64,000 nucleotides of DNA from Brevibacillus borstelensis (GTDB lineage Bacteria > Bacillota > Bacilli > Brevibacillales > Brevibacillaceae). This document shows, in pieces, positions 8,015-16,575 of the stretch. Below the pieces are notes generated by a model. That model ran no database searches, was not told the DNA's origin, and saw nothing but the letters and a program-made list of their open reading frames with translations. Location of the stretch: positions 115,660 to 179,659 of the forward strand of contig NZ_RHHO01000016.1 in NCBI RefSeq assembly GCF_003710865.1, given 5' to 3'. Numbering within the stretch: position 1 is the stretch's first letter; the number at the start of each line of letters is the position of its first letter. Position numbers and translations under genes: made by a program.

Positions 8015-9682
8015 TTACCAGGTGCGAATTGGTGGCGAACCAGGCGGATTGTGGGTCAGCTGATCGGCGATCGGAATGCCGTATGCCATCACGATAAGGA
8101 AGAGCAGTACGCCCACCCATACCGGCCAGCGTTCCAGAATCCGGGGCGTATGCTGCTCCGCCTCTGTTTCCGCGATCGGGTATTCGGTCTTTCCTTTCGG
8201 GGCATAGAAGGTCAGGTAGCCCAGGATCAGGATCAGCAGTACAGCCGCTACGAACAGCAGCCCGCCGCCAAACGCCATGACGCGTTGGTAATCCATCCAG
8301 CCGAGCGCCAGCGGATGATCCATGTAGGTGGTATAATCCGTCCGGCGAGGCGTTCCTTGCAGGCCCAAATAGTGCATCGCAAACGACATCAGGAACATTC
8401 CCACCGACCAGAATACGGTTTGTACCATCCCCATGCGGTTGGCTGTACGGGTCAATGTCCGCCCGGTCAGCACAGGGATAAGCCAATAGCTGACACCGAA
8501 GAAGGTCAGAGCGACAGCGGCACCTACTGTAATGTGGAAATGGCCGGTGACAAAGATCGTATTGTGTACGACCGCGTTCATCTGGTTGCTGGCGTTGATG
8601 ATCCCGCCGGCACCTGCCGGGATAAAGAAGAGCATGCCGACGAATGGCGCGAAGAAGCGGACATCGGACCACGGCAGCTTTTTAAACCAGCCGAACAGTC
8701 CCACTCCTCCCTTTTTCCGCCCCGTTGTTTCAAAGGTGGCGAACATGGAGAAGGCAGTCATCAGCGACGGTACGACAACGATCAGCGTCAAAATGACGTG
8801 TATCATTTTCCAGCCTGCGGAAATACCCGGCTCCATCAGCTGATGGTGGAAGCCGACCGGCATGGAGAACAGAAGCAGCGAGATAAAAGCAAGCCGAGCG
8901 AGCGAATCGCTGAATACATGGCCGCCGATGACGCGCGGAACGCAGACGTACCAGGCGATATACGCAGGCATCAGCCAGAAGTACACCAGCGGATGGCCGA
9001 AGAACCAGAACAAGGTACGGCTGAGCATGACGTTAATGCTCGGTGTCCAGCCCAGAGACCAGGGGATGAGCTGGAACAGAACTTCCACAGCAACCGGAAC
9101 GGTCGCGATCAACCACAGAACAAAAGTTGTGACTGACATGTAGACAAACAGTGGAGACAGCTTGCCTCTGTTTTCCCGTCTCCATTTGCGGTAGCTGCTA
9201 AAGATGGCAAATCCGCCAAACCAGCTCCCGACGACCAGGAGCGCAGCCCCGATGTAGAAGTACGGCGACGCCTTCAGCGGCGCGTAAAAGGTGTAGAGAA
9301 CGGAAGCGTCGTTCGTGACGATCGTCACGACAGCCATCGCTGTCCCGACAGTCATCAGCACCCATCCTGTCCAGCCGAGCCCGCGGGCAGTTCCGTGCAG
9401 AGAGCCTCCCGTCGTTTTGGCTACCCCGGACAAGAGGAATCCGATGATGAAATACGTCGTAAAAATAAGTGCCATTAACACTCCGTGCGCGGTCAAAATC
9501 TGATAGTAATTCGTCCAGCTGGGCAGTTCGACAAGTCCGCCCCGCACCATTCCTTGGAGCATCCCGGCCAGTGCAGCCAAGCCAAACGCCGCATAGGCGA
9601 CCCAAACGTAAGCGAGACTGAGACGAGCCGTAGGACGGTCGACTTGCGCCTGCCCGATTGTTGTATGATTCATGTTATTCAC
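8015..9682 (-). CDS. cbaA: ba3-type cytochrome c oxidase subunit I
   Basis: The 555-residue, roughly 13-helix protein belongs to the B-type heme-copper oxidases. Visible ligands are His in TAHGVLMA (low-spin heme), His and Tyr of GHPLVYFWLMPAY (CuB ligand and crosslinked Tyr), the CuB pair in GFHHQ, and the heme pair in GHFHITVG. It reduces O2 to water and pumps protons in the cell membrane. It is the last gene of a IIa-II-I operon and starts 6 bases past the subunit II stop. The promoter carries an NreC-like box. The gene name follows Thermus usage and is by analogy. Confidence 0.92.
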   Translation of the reverse strand: MNNMNHTTIGQAQVDRPTARLSLAYVWVAYAAFGLAALAGMLQGMVRGGLVELPSWTNYYQILTAHGVLMALIFTTYFIIGFLLSGVAKTTGGSLHGTARGLGWTGWVLMTVGTAMAVVTIVTNDASVLYTFYAPLKASPYFYIGAALLVVGSWFGGFAIFSSYRKWRRENRGKLSPLFVYMSVTTFVLWLIATVPVAVEVLFQLIPWSLGWTPSINVMLSRTLFWFFGHPLVYFWLMPAYIAWYVCVPRVIGGHVFSDSLARLAFISLLLFSMPVGFHHQLMEPGISAGWKMIHVILTLIVVVPSLMTAFSMFATFETTGRKKGGVGLFGWFKKLPWSDVRFFAPFVGMLFFIPAGAGGIINASNQMNAVVHNTIFVTGHFHITVGAAVALTFFGVSYWLIPVLTGRTLTRTANRMGMVQTVFWSVGMFLMSFAMHYLGLQGTPRRTDYTTYMDHPLALGWMDYQRVMAFGGGLLFVAAVLLILILGYLTFYAPKGKTEYPIAETEAEQHTPRILERWPVWVGVLLFLIVMAYGIPIADQLTHNPPGSPPIRTW

Positions 9683-9688
9683 CTGCCT

Positions 9689-10156
9689 CTATTTTACAAT
9701 AATGGTGGTCGCCATCACCTGGTGGCCGGCGCCGCAGTATTCGTTGCACAAGATCAGGTATTCTCCCGGTTTGTCAAAGGTGTAGGATGCAGAGTTGATA
9801 TGGCCCGGCATTACCATGAAGTTGACGTTGGTTCCCGGTATTTGAAATCCGTGGACGACATCCGGACTGGTGACGTGAAAATTCACCTTGGAACCGACCG
9901 GAACTTCCATTTTATTGGGCGCAAAGCCGAAAGCAAACGCCGTCATGTACGCATCGTACTCGTTGTCACTCAGCTTTTTCAGGCCAGGGTTGTCGAACGG
10001 AGGCGTTTCTGTCACTTTGGCCGGATCGATCATTTCCATGTTGCTCGGAGGAGCCATTCCCATCGCGAAGGCATTCACACACAGCAGCACGATGAATAAC
10101 GCGAGGCCCCCTGCTCCCAGGGACAGCCAGATTTTTTCATAACGGTGCAGATGCAT
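9689..10156 (-). CDS. cbaB: ba3-type cytochrome c oxidase subunit II (CuA domain)
   Basis: The 155-residue protein has one N-terminal membrane helix (about residues 8-32) and an external cupredoxin domain. The binuclear CuA site is seen as CNEYCGAGHQVM near the C terminus, with an upstream His in VHGFQI. It passes electrons from cytochrome c to subunit I. Short length and a single helix are typical of ba3 oxidases rather than aa3. It lies between the small IIa gene and subunit I. Confidence 0.92.
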   Translation of the reverse strand: MHLHRYEKIWLSLGAGGLALFIVLLCVNAFAMGMAPPSNMEMIDPAKVTETPPFDNPGLKKLSDNEYDAYMTAFAFGFAPNKMEVPVGSKVNFHVTSPDVVHGFQIPGTNVNFMVMPGHINSASYTFDKPGEYLILCNEYCGAGHQVMATTIIVK

Positions 10157-10189
10157 CGTTTCCTCTCCTTTCTCTTTGAACTCGCTCTT

Positions 10190-10351
10190 CTATGCACGAC
10201 CCAGGAATAGTCCGAACACACCAAACCAGCTTAGGAGTATGATTGCGCCTACCAGCAATACAGCGATAAATGTCCCTTTCAGGTTTTGCGACTCAGGCTG
10301 CGGCTTCTTCGCCTTGTCCATCTGACGCTGCGTATCTGTTCTCGTCTCCAC
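10190..10351 (-). CDS. cbaD: Cytochrome c oxidase subunit IIa-like single-helix protein
   Basis: This 53-codon gene starts at a GTG behind AAAGGAGG. The protein has a charged N-terminal half (residues 1-25) and one membrane helix (about 26-50, LKGTFIAVLLVGAIILLSW). Its length, topology and place directly before subunit II match the small IIa subunit of ba3 oxidases. It is likely a structural subunit of the complex. An internal ATG (Met11) is a possible alternative start. Confidence 0.8.
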   Translation of the reverse strand: METRTDTQRQMDKAKKPQPESQNLKGTFIAVLLVGAIILLSWFGVFGLFLGRA

Positions 10352-10406
10352 GGCTCGCTCCTCCTTTCCTGAAACCGTGACCGGCGTTATTCCTTTTTAC
10401 GCCTTC

Positions 10407-10435
10407 ATTCTACCCCCCGGCCAGTTGCGGTGTAA
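10407..10435 (-). promoter_or_regulatory. Promoter of the ba3 oxidase operon
   Basis: On the minus strand TTACAC (10430-10435) and TAGAAT (10407-10412) are 17 bp apart. The expected start is near 10400. An NreC-like box abuts the -35 hexamer. Confidence 0.65.
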
Positions 10436-10437
10436 TT

Positions 10438-10452
10438 CAGGGAAAACCCCTA
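10438..10452 (-). promoter_or_regulatory. Candidate NreC box in front of the ba3 operon
   Basis: On the minus strand TAGGGGTTTTCCCT resembles the staphylococcal NreC palindrome TAGGG-N4-CCCTA, with a one-base longer spacer. Its centre is about 45 bp upstream of the predicted start, a normal activator position. The gene for an NreC-like regulator is the next locus. Confidence 0.5.
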
Positions 10453-10552
10453 AAATGCTCCGGGAACCTCCCGATATTCCCCGATTCCTGACACATTTTG
10501 GACATAAGCCAAACCGGATGAAAGGCGCGGAGCAAGCGAGGCAGAAAAGAGC

Positions 10553-10585
10553 ATAAAAAAGGGCAAGCATCTGCGCTTGCCCTTC
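10553..10585 (-). terminator. Terminator of the nreBC-like operon
   Basis: AAGGGCAAGC and GCTTGCCCTT (10559-10584) form a 10 bp stem; the minus-strand side continues with TTTTTATGC. Confidence 0.85.
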
Positions 10586-10592
10586 TGCATTG

Positions 10593-11249
10593 CTATTCAA
10601 AATCAAGCCATCCCTTTTTGATCGCATACCGGACCAGATCAGGCCGGGTACGCAGATGAAGCTTCTCCATGATGTGCGCCTTGTGAGATTCCACGGTCTT
10701 GACAGAAACCGTCAATTGCTCGGCAATTTCCTTGTTGCTGAAGCCCTTGGCGATCAGGATCAGGACTTCCTTTTCCCGCTCCGTCAAAATCTCGTATTTT
10801 GCCTGCTCCTCGCCGTTTTTCACCATTTGCAAAAATTCCTCGATCAGCGATTTGGTCGCCGACGGATACAGGTACGCCATCCCTTTGGACACGGTCCGGA
10901 TGGCGGCGATCAGGTCGAGATCGGGAGCGCTCTTTAAAATGTAGCCCGCAGCCCCTGCCTGCAGCACCCGGAACAGGTACTCTTCGTCGTCATGCATGGT
11001 CAACACGAGCACCTGGATGTCGGGAGCGGCCTCCTTCAATCTCCCCGTGGCAGAAAGCCCGTTTTCGCCCGGCGGCATGCTGAGATCCATCAAAACCACA
11101 TCCGGCTTGATTTCCAAGGCCTTGTCAAAAGCCTCTTTCCCGTCTGCGGCATAGCCTACGACTTCCAAATCCGGCTGGGCGTCGATCAGCATGCCCAGAC
11201 CGGAGCGGACCACGGCATGGTCGTCAGCGATCAGGACGCGTATCCCCAT
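10593..11249 (-). CDS. nreC: NreC-type response regulator (NarL/LuxR family)
   Basis: The 218-residue protein has a receiver domain (ADDH near the N terminus, phospho-Asp in VVLMDLSMP, Lys in YILKSA) and a LuxR-type helix-turn-helix (LTEREKEVLILIAKGFSNKEIAEQL to HLRTRP). The start MGIRVLIADD at 11249 follows AAGGGGG; upstream in-frame codons lie inside the kinase gene. It overlaps the kinase by 26 bases. Partner features and the boxes at 10438 and 12382 support an NreC-like role in oxygen control of respiration. The name is by analogy with Staphylococcus. Confidence 0.88.
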   Translation of the reverse strand: MGIRVLIADDHAVVRSGLGMLIDAQPDLEVVGYAADGKEAFDKALEIKPDVVLMDLSMPPGENGLSATGRLKEAAPDIQVLVLTMHDDEEYLFRVLQAGAAGYILKSAPDLDLIAAIRTVSKGMAYLYPSATKSLIEEFLQMVKNGEEQAKYEILTEREKEVLILIAKGFSNKEIAEQLTVSVKTVESHKAHIMEKLHLRTRPDLVRYAIKKGWLDFE

Positions 11250-12315
11250 GTTCTGCTTCCCCCTTTGGCAATGGTATGCGAACAATGACAGTGGTGCCTT
11301 CCCCGATCGCAGAACGGACATCGACGCTTCCTCCCAGCAGTTGGGCCCTTTCCTTCATCCCGAACAATCCCAGCCCGGAGCCTCTGTGCTCGGCTGCTTC
11401 CACGTCAAAGCCGACACCGTCGTCCACGATAGTAACCACCACTTCTTTTTCTCTGTCTTCAAAGACGATACCCAGCTTTTCCGCCTGGGCGTATTTGGCT
11501 GTATTCGTCATCGCCTCCTGGACGATGCGGTAGAGAGCTGTTTCCATCGCTGCCTGGTAGCGGCGCCTTGCACCCTGCACATGGAGATCCACGGTGAGGC
11601 CAAAGCTCTTTTCCACCCGTTTGATCAGGGAGCGCAGAGCCGGCAAAAGCCCGAGATCATCCAGGGCTGAGGGGCGCAGCTCCAGAGCCATCCGCTTTAC
11701 CTCTTCCATCGCTTTGGCCGTCAGTTGCTGGACATCCGCGACATGCTGCTTCATCGCCCCGCTCAGCTTGCTCTGTCCAAGGACGTTCAAGCCGACAAGA
11801 ATGCTGTACAAAGCCTGCCCTACGCCATCGTGAAGCTCCCGGGAGATGCGTTTCCGCTCTTCCTCCTGAGCCTGGATGACGAAATTGGTCAACTTATGCT
11901 GGTACCGTTCTTTTTCCGCCCGCTGCTGATCAGTCATGTCGCGGAGGATCATCACCATTTTGCCTGGCGCCCCTTCCGGAAGTCTGGTCGAACTGGCAGC
12001 CACGGGATATTCCCGGCCCTCTTTTGTCCTGAGCCGCATCTCAAAGGAAGGCATTTGCGAGCGTTTGAAAAAGCAGTCTGTACAGGTGCTCTCCTCCTGA
12101 CATGTCGCCATGCCCAGACATACTTCGCATATATGTTTTTTCCCGACCAGTTCGTCCTGCGACCATCCGGATATCCGTTCCATAGCGGCATTGACGGTCA
12201 CGATCATCCCGCTGTGATCGACGACGAGAACAGCATCGCTGATGTTCGTAAAAATCGACTGCAGCAGCGAGACGGTCTCTTGAGACGTACCCCGTTCTTC
12301 CTTCCACGCGTTCAC
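11224..12315 (-). CDS. nreB: NreB-type oxygen-sensing histidine kinase
   Basis: The 363-residue cytoplasmic kinase has an N-terminal PAS domain (about 15-130), a HisKA_3 dimerisation domain (RKRISRELHDGVGQAL) and a HATPase (VDDGVGFD, GSGLGLFGMKERA). The PAS domain contains C63-x2-C66-x11-C78-x2-C81, the same spacing as the four Cys that hold the O2-labile [4Fe-4S] cluster of staphylococcal NreB, plus an extra Cys72. The start is the GTG at 12315 behind GAGGAGG; an ATG 21 bases upstream has no site. No nitrate receptor gene nreA is next to it. Signal loss of the cluster by O2 is inferred from the motif. Confidence 0.88.
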   Translation of the reverse strand: MNAWKEERGTSQETVSLLQSIFTNISDAVLVVDHSGMIVTVNAAMERISGWSQDELVGKKHICEVCLGMATCQEESTCTDCFFKRSQMPSFEMRLRTKEGREYPVAASSTRLPEGAPGKMVMILRDMTDQQRAEKERYQHKLTNFVIQAQEEERKRISRELHDGVGQALYSILVGLNVLGQSKLSGAMKQHVADVQQLTAKAMEEVKRMALELRPSALDDLGLLPALRSLIKRVEKSFGLTVDLHVQGARRRYQAAMETALYRIVQEAMTNTAKYAQAEKLGIVFEDREKEVVVTIVDDGVGFDVEAAEHRGSGLGLFGMKERAQLLGGSVDVRSAIGEGTTVIVRIPLPKGEAEHGDTRPDR

Positions 12316-12350
12316 CTTGTTCCTCCTCGCAGACAAACATCCATATTGCT

Positions 12351-12393
12351 ATTGTAGGCTGTGGGCCGGGGAAAGTGTATCAGGGAATTCCCT
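12351..12393 (-). promoter_or_regulatory. nreB promoter region with an NreC-like palindrome
   Basis: The perfect 12 bp palindrome AGGGAATTCCCT (12382-12393) fits AGGG-N4-CCCT. A minus-strand -10 TACAAT lies at 12351-12356 with no good -35, so the box would sit about 43 bp upstream of the start. This suggests self-activation. The rest of 12394-12589 shows no other recognisable element. Confidence 0.5.
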
Positions 12394-12589
12394 TAACCTC
12401 CGCCCTCCATCCACCTGTTAATGGGACTGGAGGCACGGTTTATGCACCGGGCGACGCTCCACTGTCTTGCCTAAGCAAAAACTGGGCGGCTTTCTTTGCG
12501 GGAAAACATGAGCAACCCGGCACCTCCTTCCTTGCACGCCATATAGCTGATAAAAACAACTGTGCGTTGGCACACCGGGGGAGCTATGC

Positions 12590-13759
12590 ATGTCAGGGAA
12601 TCAAGCAATCTGGCTGTTTACTGGAGCCGCTACTCTGTTTTTGGTCGGAACCGATGTCTTTATCATGTCGCCGCTGCTGCCTGCTATATCCGCTGAATTT
12701 GGTGTGACACCGGCTGCCGCGGGCTGGCTGGTGACGGTCATGGCGGTCATGTATGCATGCGGCTCTCCCTGGGCCGGTACATTATTTGACAGGCTTCAGG
12801 AAAGGCGCAGCTATGTATTGGTGGCAGGATTAGTCTGTTTTGCGCTTGCCAATCTGGGAACAGCGCTTGCCGACAGCTTTCTGCTACTGCTCGGCAGCCG
12901 GTTGGCAGCCGGACTTTCGCTGGCCGCTATCGCCCCTTCCGTCTACGCCTTTGTCAGCGGTCTCGCTCCTGCCAACCGGCGGGCGGCATGGCTGTCTGTT
13001 GTCGTCTCCGGCAATCTCACCGGCTTGTGGGTCGGTACGCCGCTCGGCACTTTGCTTGCAGGCTGGGAAGGCTGGCGCTTGCCGTTTCTCTGTATAGCCG
13101 CAGGAAGCTTGCTGCTTGCACTCCTGAATGGGCGCGTATGGCCAAAGATGCGGAAAAACACTCTGATGCCCCAGACAAAGCGCCGCCCTCTCTGCGATGT
13201 CCTGCGCTCTGTCGTGGTAACCATATTGTGGTCGATGGCGATGTACGGGGTGTATACCTTTTTGGGAACGGCCCTTGCCCAGCAGAACGAGTTTACGTCC
13301 GCACAGCTTGCCGTATCGCTGACGGCATACGGAGTCGGAGCGATGCTGGGGAGCTTGAGCGGCGGAAGGATCGCCGACTGGATTGGAGAGCGTCCCGTTT
13401 CTACTGCCAGCCTGCTTGTGCTCGTCCCCTTTCTATCTCTGGTCGGTACGCTTCCCTCGTCAAATTGGCTTTATCCGCTCCTGTTTCTGTGGGCGTTGGT
13501 CGGGTATGCCTTCGTGCCGTCCTACCAATCGCGCTTGTCCAATGAGTATCCGGGCGAAACGGGCAGAATCATGTCCTGGAACATTACCGGCATGTACATC
13601 GGGATGACGCTCGGTTCTTATTTGGGCGGACCGGTTTATCAGCTATGGGGGTTTACTGCGCTGGCGCTGATTTGCGGAGGATTTGCGCTGGGGGCCGGAG
13701 TGTTGAGCATGGGATTTGTAGGCAAACAGGTGAGGAATGCGCCCCCTGATCACCTATAA
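12590..13759 (+). CDS. MFS transporter, drug/metabolite efflux type
   Basis: The 389-residue protein has about 12 membrane helices. The loop motif GTLFDRLQERR after helix 2 and GGRIADWIGERP after helix 8 are the paired major-facilitator loop signatures. The first third (FLVGTDVFIMSPLLPAISAEFGV) is typical of the 12-helix DHA1 exporters. The start at 12590 has GGGGGAG 8 bases upstream; it overlaps another ATG 4 bases earlier. The substrate is unknown. No regulator is adjacent. Confidence 0.85.
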   Translation: MSGNQAIWLFTGAATLFLVGTDVFIMSPLLPAISAEFGVTPAAAGWLVTVMAVMYACGSPWAGTLFDRLQERRSYVLVAGLVCFALANLGTALADSFLLLLGSRLAAGLSLAAIAPSVYAFVSGLAPANRRAAWLSVVVSGNLTGLWVGTPLGTLLAGWEGWRLPFLCIAAGSLLLALLNGRVWPKMRKNTLMPQTKRRPLCDVLRSVVVTILWSMAMYGVYTFLGTALAQQNEFTSAQLAVSLTAYGVGAMLGSLSGGRIADWIGERPVSTASLLVLVPFLSLVGTLPSSNWLYPLLFLWALVGYAFVPSYQSRLSNEYPGETGRIMSWNITGMYIGMTLGSYLGGPVYQLWGFTALALICGGFALGAGVLSMGFVGKQVRNAPPDHL

Positions 13760-13829
13760 AAATGAAATCTGTTTTTCTGTATTTTGCGTGTTATAATTTA
13801 GCAAATTCTTTTCGAAAGAAGGAAGATCG

Positions 13830-14354
13830 ATGAGCGAGTTACATAATATCACGATCAGAACACTCGGATCAGAAGATGCCGAACGATTCATAGCCTTGCG
13901 CCTGGAGGCTTTGAAAGCAAATCCGGAAGCTTTCTCGACCACCTATGAAGAAACGATCCAGGACAAAAACCTGTTGGACACATGGAAAACCCGCTTGACC
14001 CCCACCCTGGATTTGTTCACGATGGGCGCATTTGTCGGCGATACCTTGGTCGCTGTAGCCACGCTCAAACGGGAAACGTATGTAAAACTGCGGCACAAGG
14101 CTTCTCTGGTAGGCGTCTACACCACCCCTGCCCAGCGCGGGAAGGGCATCGCCAAAAAGCTGATTTCAGCCATTATCGAGAAGGCAAAAGAGCTGGACGG
14201 TCTTGAACAGATCAATCTGACCGTAGCCAGCGACAATGAGGCTGCGCGCCATCTCTACCTCTCCTTGGGCTTTCAAGTATTCGGCACGGAAAAGAATGCC
14301 CTCAAGCAAAACGGCGTTTATTCGGACGAAGACTACATGGCTTTAGCCCTGTAG
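13830..14354 (+). CDS. GNAT family N-acetyltransferase
   Basis: The 174-residue protein has the acetyl-CoA binding motif A (VGVYTTPAQRGKGIAKKLI, the R/QxxGxG/A core being QRGKGIA) at about residues 91-109, followed by the NLTVASDNEAARHLYLSLGF motif B. Ribosome site GAAGGAAG lies before the ATG. The substrate is unknown; the form is common among small-molecule or peptide N-acetyltransferases. The gene is monocistronic. Confidence 0.88.
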   Translation: MSELHNITIRTLGSEDAERFIALRLEALKANPEAFSTTYEETIQDKNLLDTWKTRLTPTLDLFTMGAFVGDTLVAVATLKRETYVKLRHKASLVGVYTTPAQRGKGIAKKLISAIIEKAKELDGLEQINLTVASDNEAARHLYLSLGFQVFGTEKNALKQNGVYSDEDYMALAL

Positions 14355-14470
14355 CCCTTGTATGAAAAATCGATGTTGCAATCACCGATCTTGCTTCTTG
14401 CACCATTTTCCGAAACTATTTTCTGCGGCCTCCGCATTCTCCATCAAATGGAAAAAATGGGGTGGGATGC

Positions 14471-14545
14471 ATGGAGCTGTTTATCTTTGTGTTTGAATTT
14501 ATCGGCAATATTGTCGGCATGCTCCTCAGCAAAGATCGTGCCTAG
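14471..14545 (+). CDS. Possible 24-residue membrane peptide
   Basis: A short frame encodes a single hydrophobic helix (MELFIFVFEFIGNIVGMLLS) ending in a charged tail. GGGTGGG lies 5 bases upstream of the ATG. Nothing else supports it. It is the only coding candidate in the 309 bp between the acetyltransferase gene and the stalk-domain gene. Confidence 0.25.
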   Translation: MELFIFVFEFIGNIVGMLLSKDRA

Positions 14546-14610
14546 CTGGCGGGGTTTCAGTGCCTAACTGATCCGACTCAAAAACCGTACCGGGAAGCCC
14601 TCTCAGCCCC

Positions 14611-14655
14611 AAAAAGAAAAGCGGGCCAGCATGACAAGCTGGACCGCTTCTTTGT
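14611..14655. terminator. Bidirectional terminator before the stalk-domain gene end
   Basis: AGCGGGCCAGC (14620-14630) pairs with GCTGGACCGCT (14638-14648) with one G-T pair. A-rich sequence precedes it and TTCTTTGTTTTC follows, so it can serve the minus-strand gene at 14664. Confidence 0.75.
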
Positions 14656-14663
14656 TTTCACTC

Positions 14664-15704
14664 TTATTTTTTCGGCTCATCAGCTGCCGCCGGCTCCACG
14701 GTCACCAGGTTGTCAGCCGGCTCCACGACGATTTTCTCTGCCACGCCCTGCGGAATGGCGCTGCGGGTCAGCTTTGGACTGTAGAAAGCAAATACTTTCG
14801 CATCCTTTTTCAGATCCGCGATCGCAAGCGCCTTGTTGCCATCTGTAGTGACAATCTTCGTCTGGTCGTTTACGAGCAGGTGGATCTTTTCAAACGAATT
14901 GTCGGTCAGACGCTCGCCCTCGACAGCGATTCGCACTCCGCCATCCTTGTTGTCCTCGACACTGGCGACAGACCCGAATGTTCCGAGAACGTCCTCGGTC
15001 TGCATGCTGTTCTTGATGACGATCTCTTTCGCCGCCGTTTGCGGCGGCAGGCTCATCGCCATGAATTTCTCGTGGACAACCTCGATTTCCATGCCCAGCT
15101 TCAAGTCTGCTGCCTTGGCTTCCTTGCCGTCCGCTGTGACGATTTTCGTTTCATCCGCTACATGCAGCAGGATGCCCCGCTGATAGCCATTCAGCAAAAT
15201 CGATACTTTGCCGTCCGTGTTGCGGATACTGGTGATCGTTCCCGCCTTCTTTGTATAATCCTGCTCCTCTTCTGCCGCAACACTGACAGAGTTTCCGGAC
15301 ACCTGCACCGGTGTTTGCAAAATTTGCTCCACAAAGGCGACCGGCACATAGGTGTTGCCGTTAATCAGCTTTGGCGTCGCTCCCACCGATTTGTACATGC
15401 GGGCAAAGGGATAACGGTCCTCGCCAGCTTTGGCATAGCTCCAAACGGCCCCCTTTTTCACTTCAGCCGCTTTGGTCTGGCTGTTCCAGCTTACTTCATA
15501 TCCGAGCGACTCCGCTACTTCCCGAAGCGGTACCAGAATCGTCTGTTGCTGCTTATCGTCAATGGCGAGCTTGCCAATTTCCTGTCCTTTTACCTGTACG
15601 GACAGTTCGCGTACGGGCTCAGACGTAGCGAATGCGCTGACTCCATTCATCGTGAGGACTGCTGCTGCCAACAAAGTTATGGAAACAGATTTCATTTTTT
15701 TCAT
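14664..15704 (-). CDS. Secreted protein with copper amine oxidase-like stalk domain
   Basis: The 346-residue protein has a Sec signal peptide (cleavage near SAFA-TSE, about residue 26). Next comes a stalk domain repeat (PF07833 type) seen as ILVPLREVAESLGYEVSWN at about 58-76 and NGNTYVPVAFVEQIL at about 115-130. The rest has two similar beta-rich segments with TKIVTADGKEAKAADLKLG and TKIVTTDGNKALAIADLKK. Such proteins are wall-associated or secreted in Bacillales; the enzyme part of amine oxidases is absent. The start at 15704 follows GGGAG. The function is unknown. Confidence 0.8.
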   Translation of the reverse strand: MKKMKSVSITLLAAAVLTMNGVSAFATSEPVRELSVQVKGQEIGKLAIDDKQQQTILVPLREVAESLGYEVSWNSQTKAAEVKKGAVWSYAKAGEDRYPFARMYKSVGATPKLINGNTYVPVAFVEQILQTPVQVSGNSVSVAAEEEQDYTKKAGTITSIRNTDGKVSILLNGYQRGILLHVADETKIVTADGKEAKAADLKLGMEIEVVHEKFMAMSLPPQTAAKEIVIKNSMQTEDVLGTFGSVASVEDNKDGGVRIAVEGERLTDNSFEKIHLLVNDQTKIVTTDGNKALAIADLKKDAKVFAFYSPKLTRSAIPQGVAEKIVVEPADNLVTVEPAAADEPKK

Positions 15705-15825
15705 GCTGTCATCTCCCATTCATCTCTTGTTTGGATGTTGTCCTGCTATTGGGACGACAGCAAAGAAAAAAACGTTTCACGATTTTTGAAAACGGAGTGT
15801 TTATAGTTCAAGCTTCTCCCCTGAT

Positions 15826-16530
15826 TTAAGGGTTTGCCACGCCCTGCGGAGCCCGCGGATACGGCACATCCGGCTTGCCGGCGGGGTTGTTGTACAGATA
15901 ATCGGGCACCTTGCCCACGACGAGCGCTTCCGTGATCGGGATCTGGGTCACTACCGTTTTTTCCTCGGTGGCAAAAGGGATGACAATCCTGAGCGTAACC
16001 TCCACCTGGATGTAGACCGTGACCAGCACCATGTTGATTCCGGCCTGCTTCATCCCCGTCTCCAGCCTGGTCTTTACCGAACCAACCGGGACAAAAGAGA
16101 CAGGGATTTCAGGACCGTAATGCTCGAGAAACACGCTTTTGGTCGCCAGGCCAAGCGGGACGGTAATCTTGACGTTCTCCTCCTCGAACTCCTTCATCCG
16201 GTTTTGAATCCGGGTGGTCGTTTCCCCCACAATCCGGGCGTACTGTTCAAAATTGAAATTCATCGCCTTGACGTTTCCCTCGTTGTCCTTTTCCATGACG
16301 ATAATTTCGTTGAAGTCCACTCCCTGCTGGGTCAGCCGCTTGGTAACCACGTCCGTGATCGCGAGCTTCGCCACCTGATCCGCTTTCTGGGTCGCAATCA
16401 ACAGCAAGGTCGGTTCGATCCGTTTCTCGACGATCACGAACAGGACCATAAACGCGATAAGCAGCGCGACAAGCGTCAGGAAGAATCGTCTCCCCCTCCG
16501 CCGCCAGCCTCCTTTTCTATAGCGAACCAC
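15826..16530 (-). CDS. yunB: Sporulation protein YunB
   Basis: The 234-residue protein has an Arg-rich N terminus, one membrane helix (about 16-36), and the conserved core running from EKRIEPTLLLIATQKADQ to a Pro-rich end (NNPAGKPDVPYPRAPQG). This matches Bacillus YunB, a mother-cell (sigma E) protein needed for proper spore formation. The start is a GTG behind a GGGAGAG site. It lies 46 bases from the Ca2+ ATPase gene and is probably transcribed with it. Confidence 0.85.
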   Translation of the reverse strand: MVRYRKGGWRRRGRRFFLTLVALLIAFMVLFVIVEKRIEPTLLLIATQKADQVAKLAITDVVTKRLTQQGVDFNEIIVMEKDNEGNVKAMNFNFEQYARIVGETTTRIQNRMKEFEEENVKITVPLGLATKSVFLEHYGPEIPVSFVPVGSVKTRLETGMKQAGINMVLVTVYIQVEVTLRIVIPFATEEKTVVTQIPITEALVVGKVPDYLYNNPAGKPDVPYPRAPQGVANP

Positions 16531-16575
16531 GATTTCGCTCTCTCCCGGCTTTTTGACATCTGCCTTGCAGAGGGA

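Noticed and set aside
7760..9136. 458-codon frame with a Cys/Phe repeat start
   Set aside because: The repeat is the plus-strand reading of the 12 bp minisatellite and the rest is antisense to oxidase subunit I.
12316..12589. Riboswitch between nreB and the MFS gene
   Set aside because: The region was read for TPP, SAM, cobalamin, fluoride and guanidine cores and none was found.
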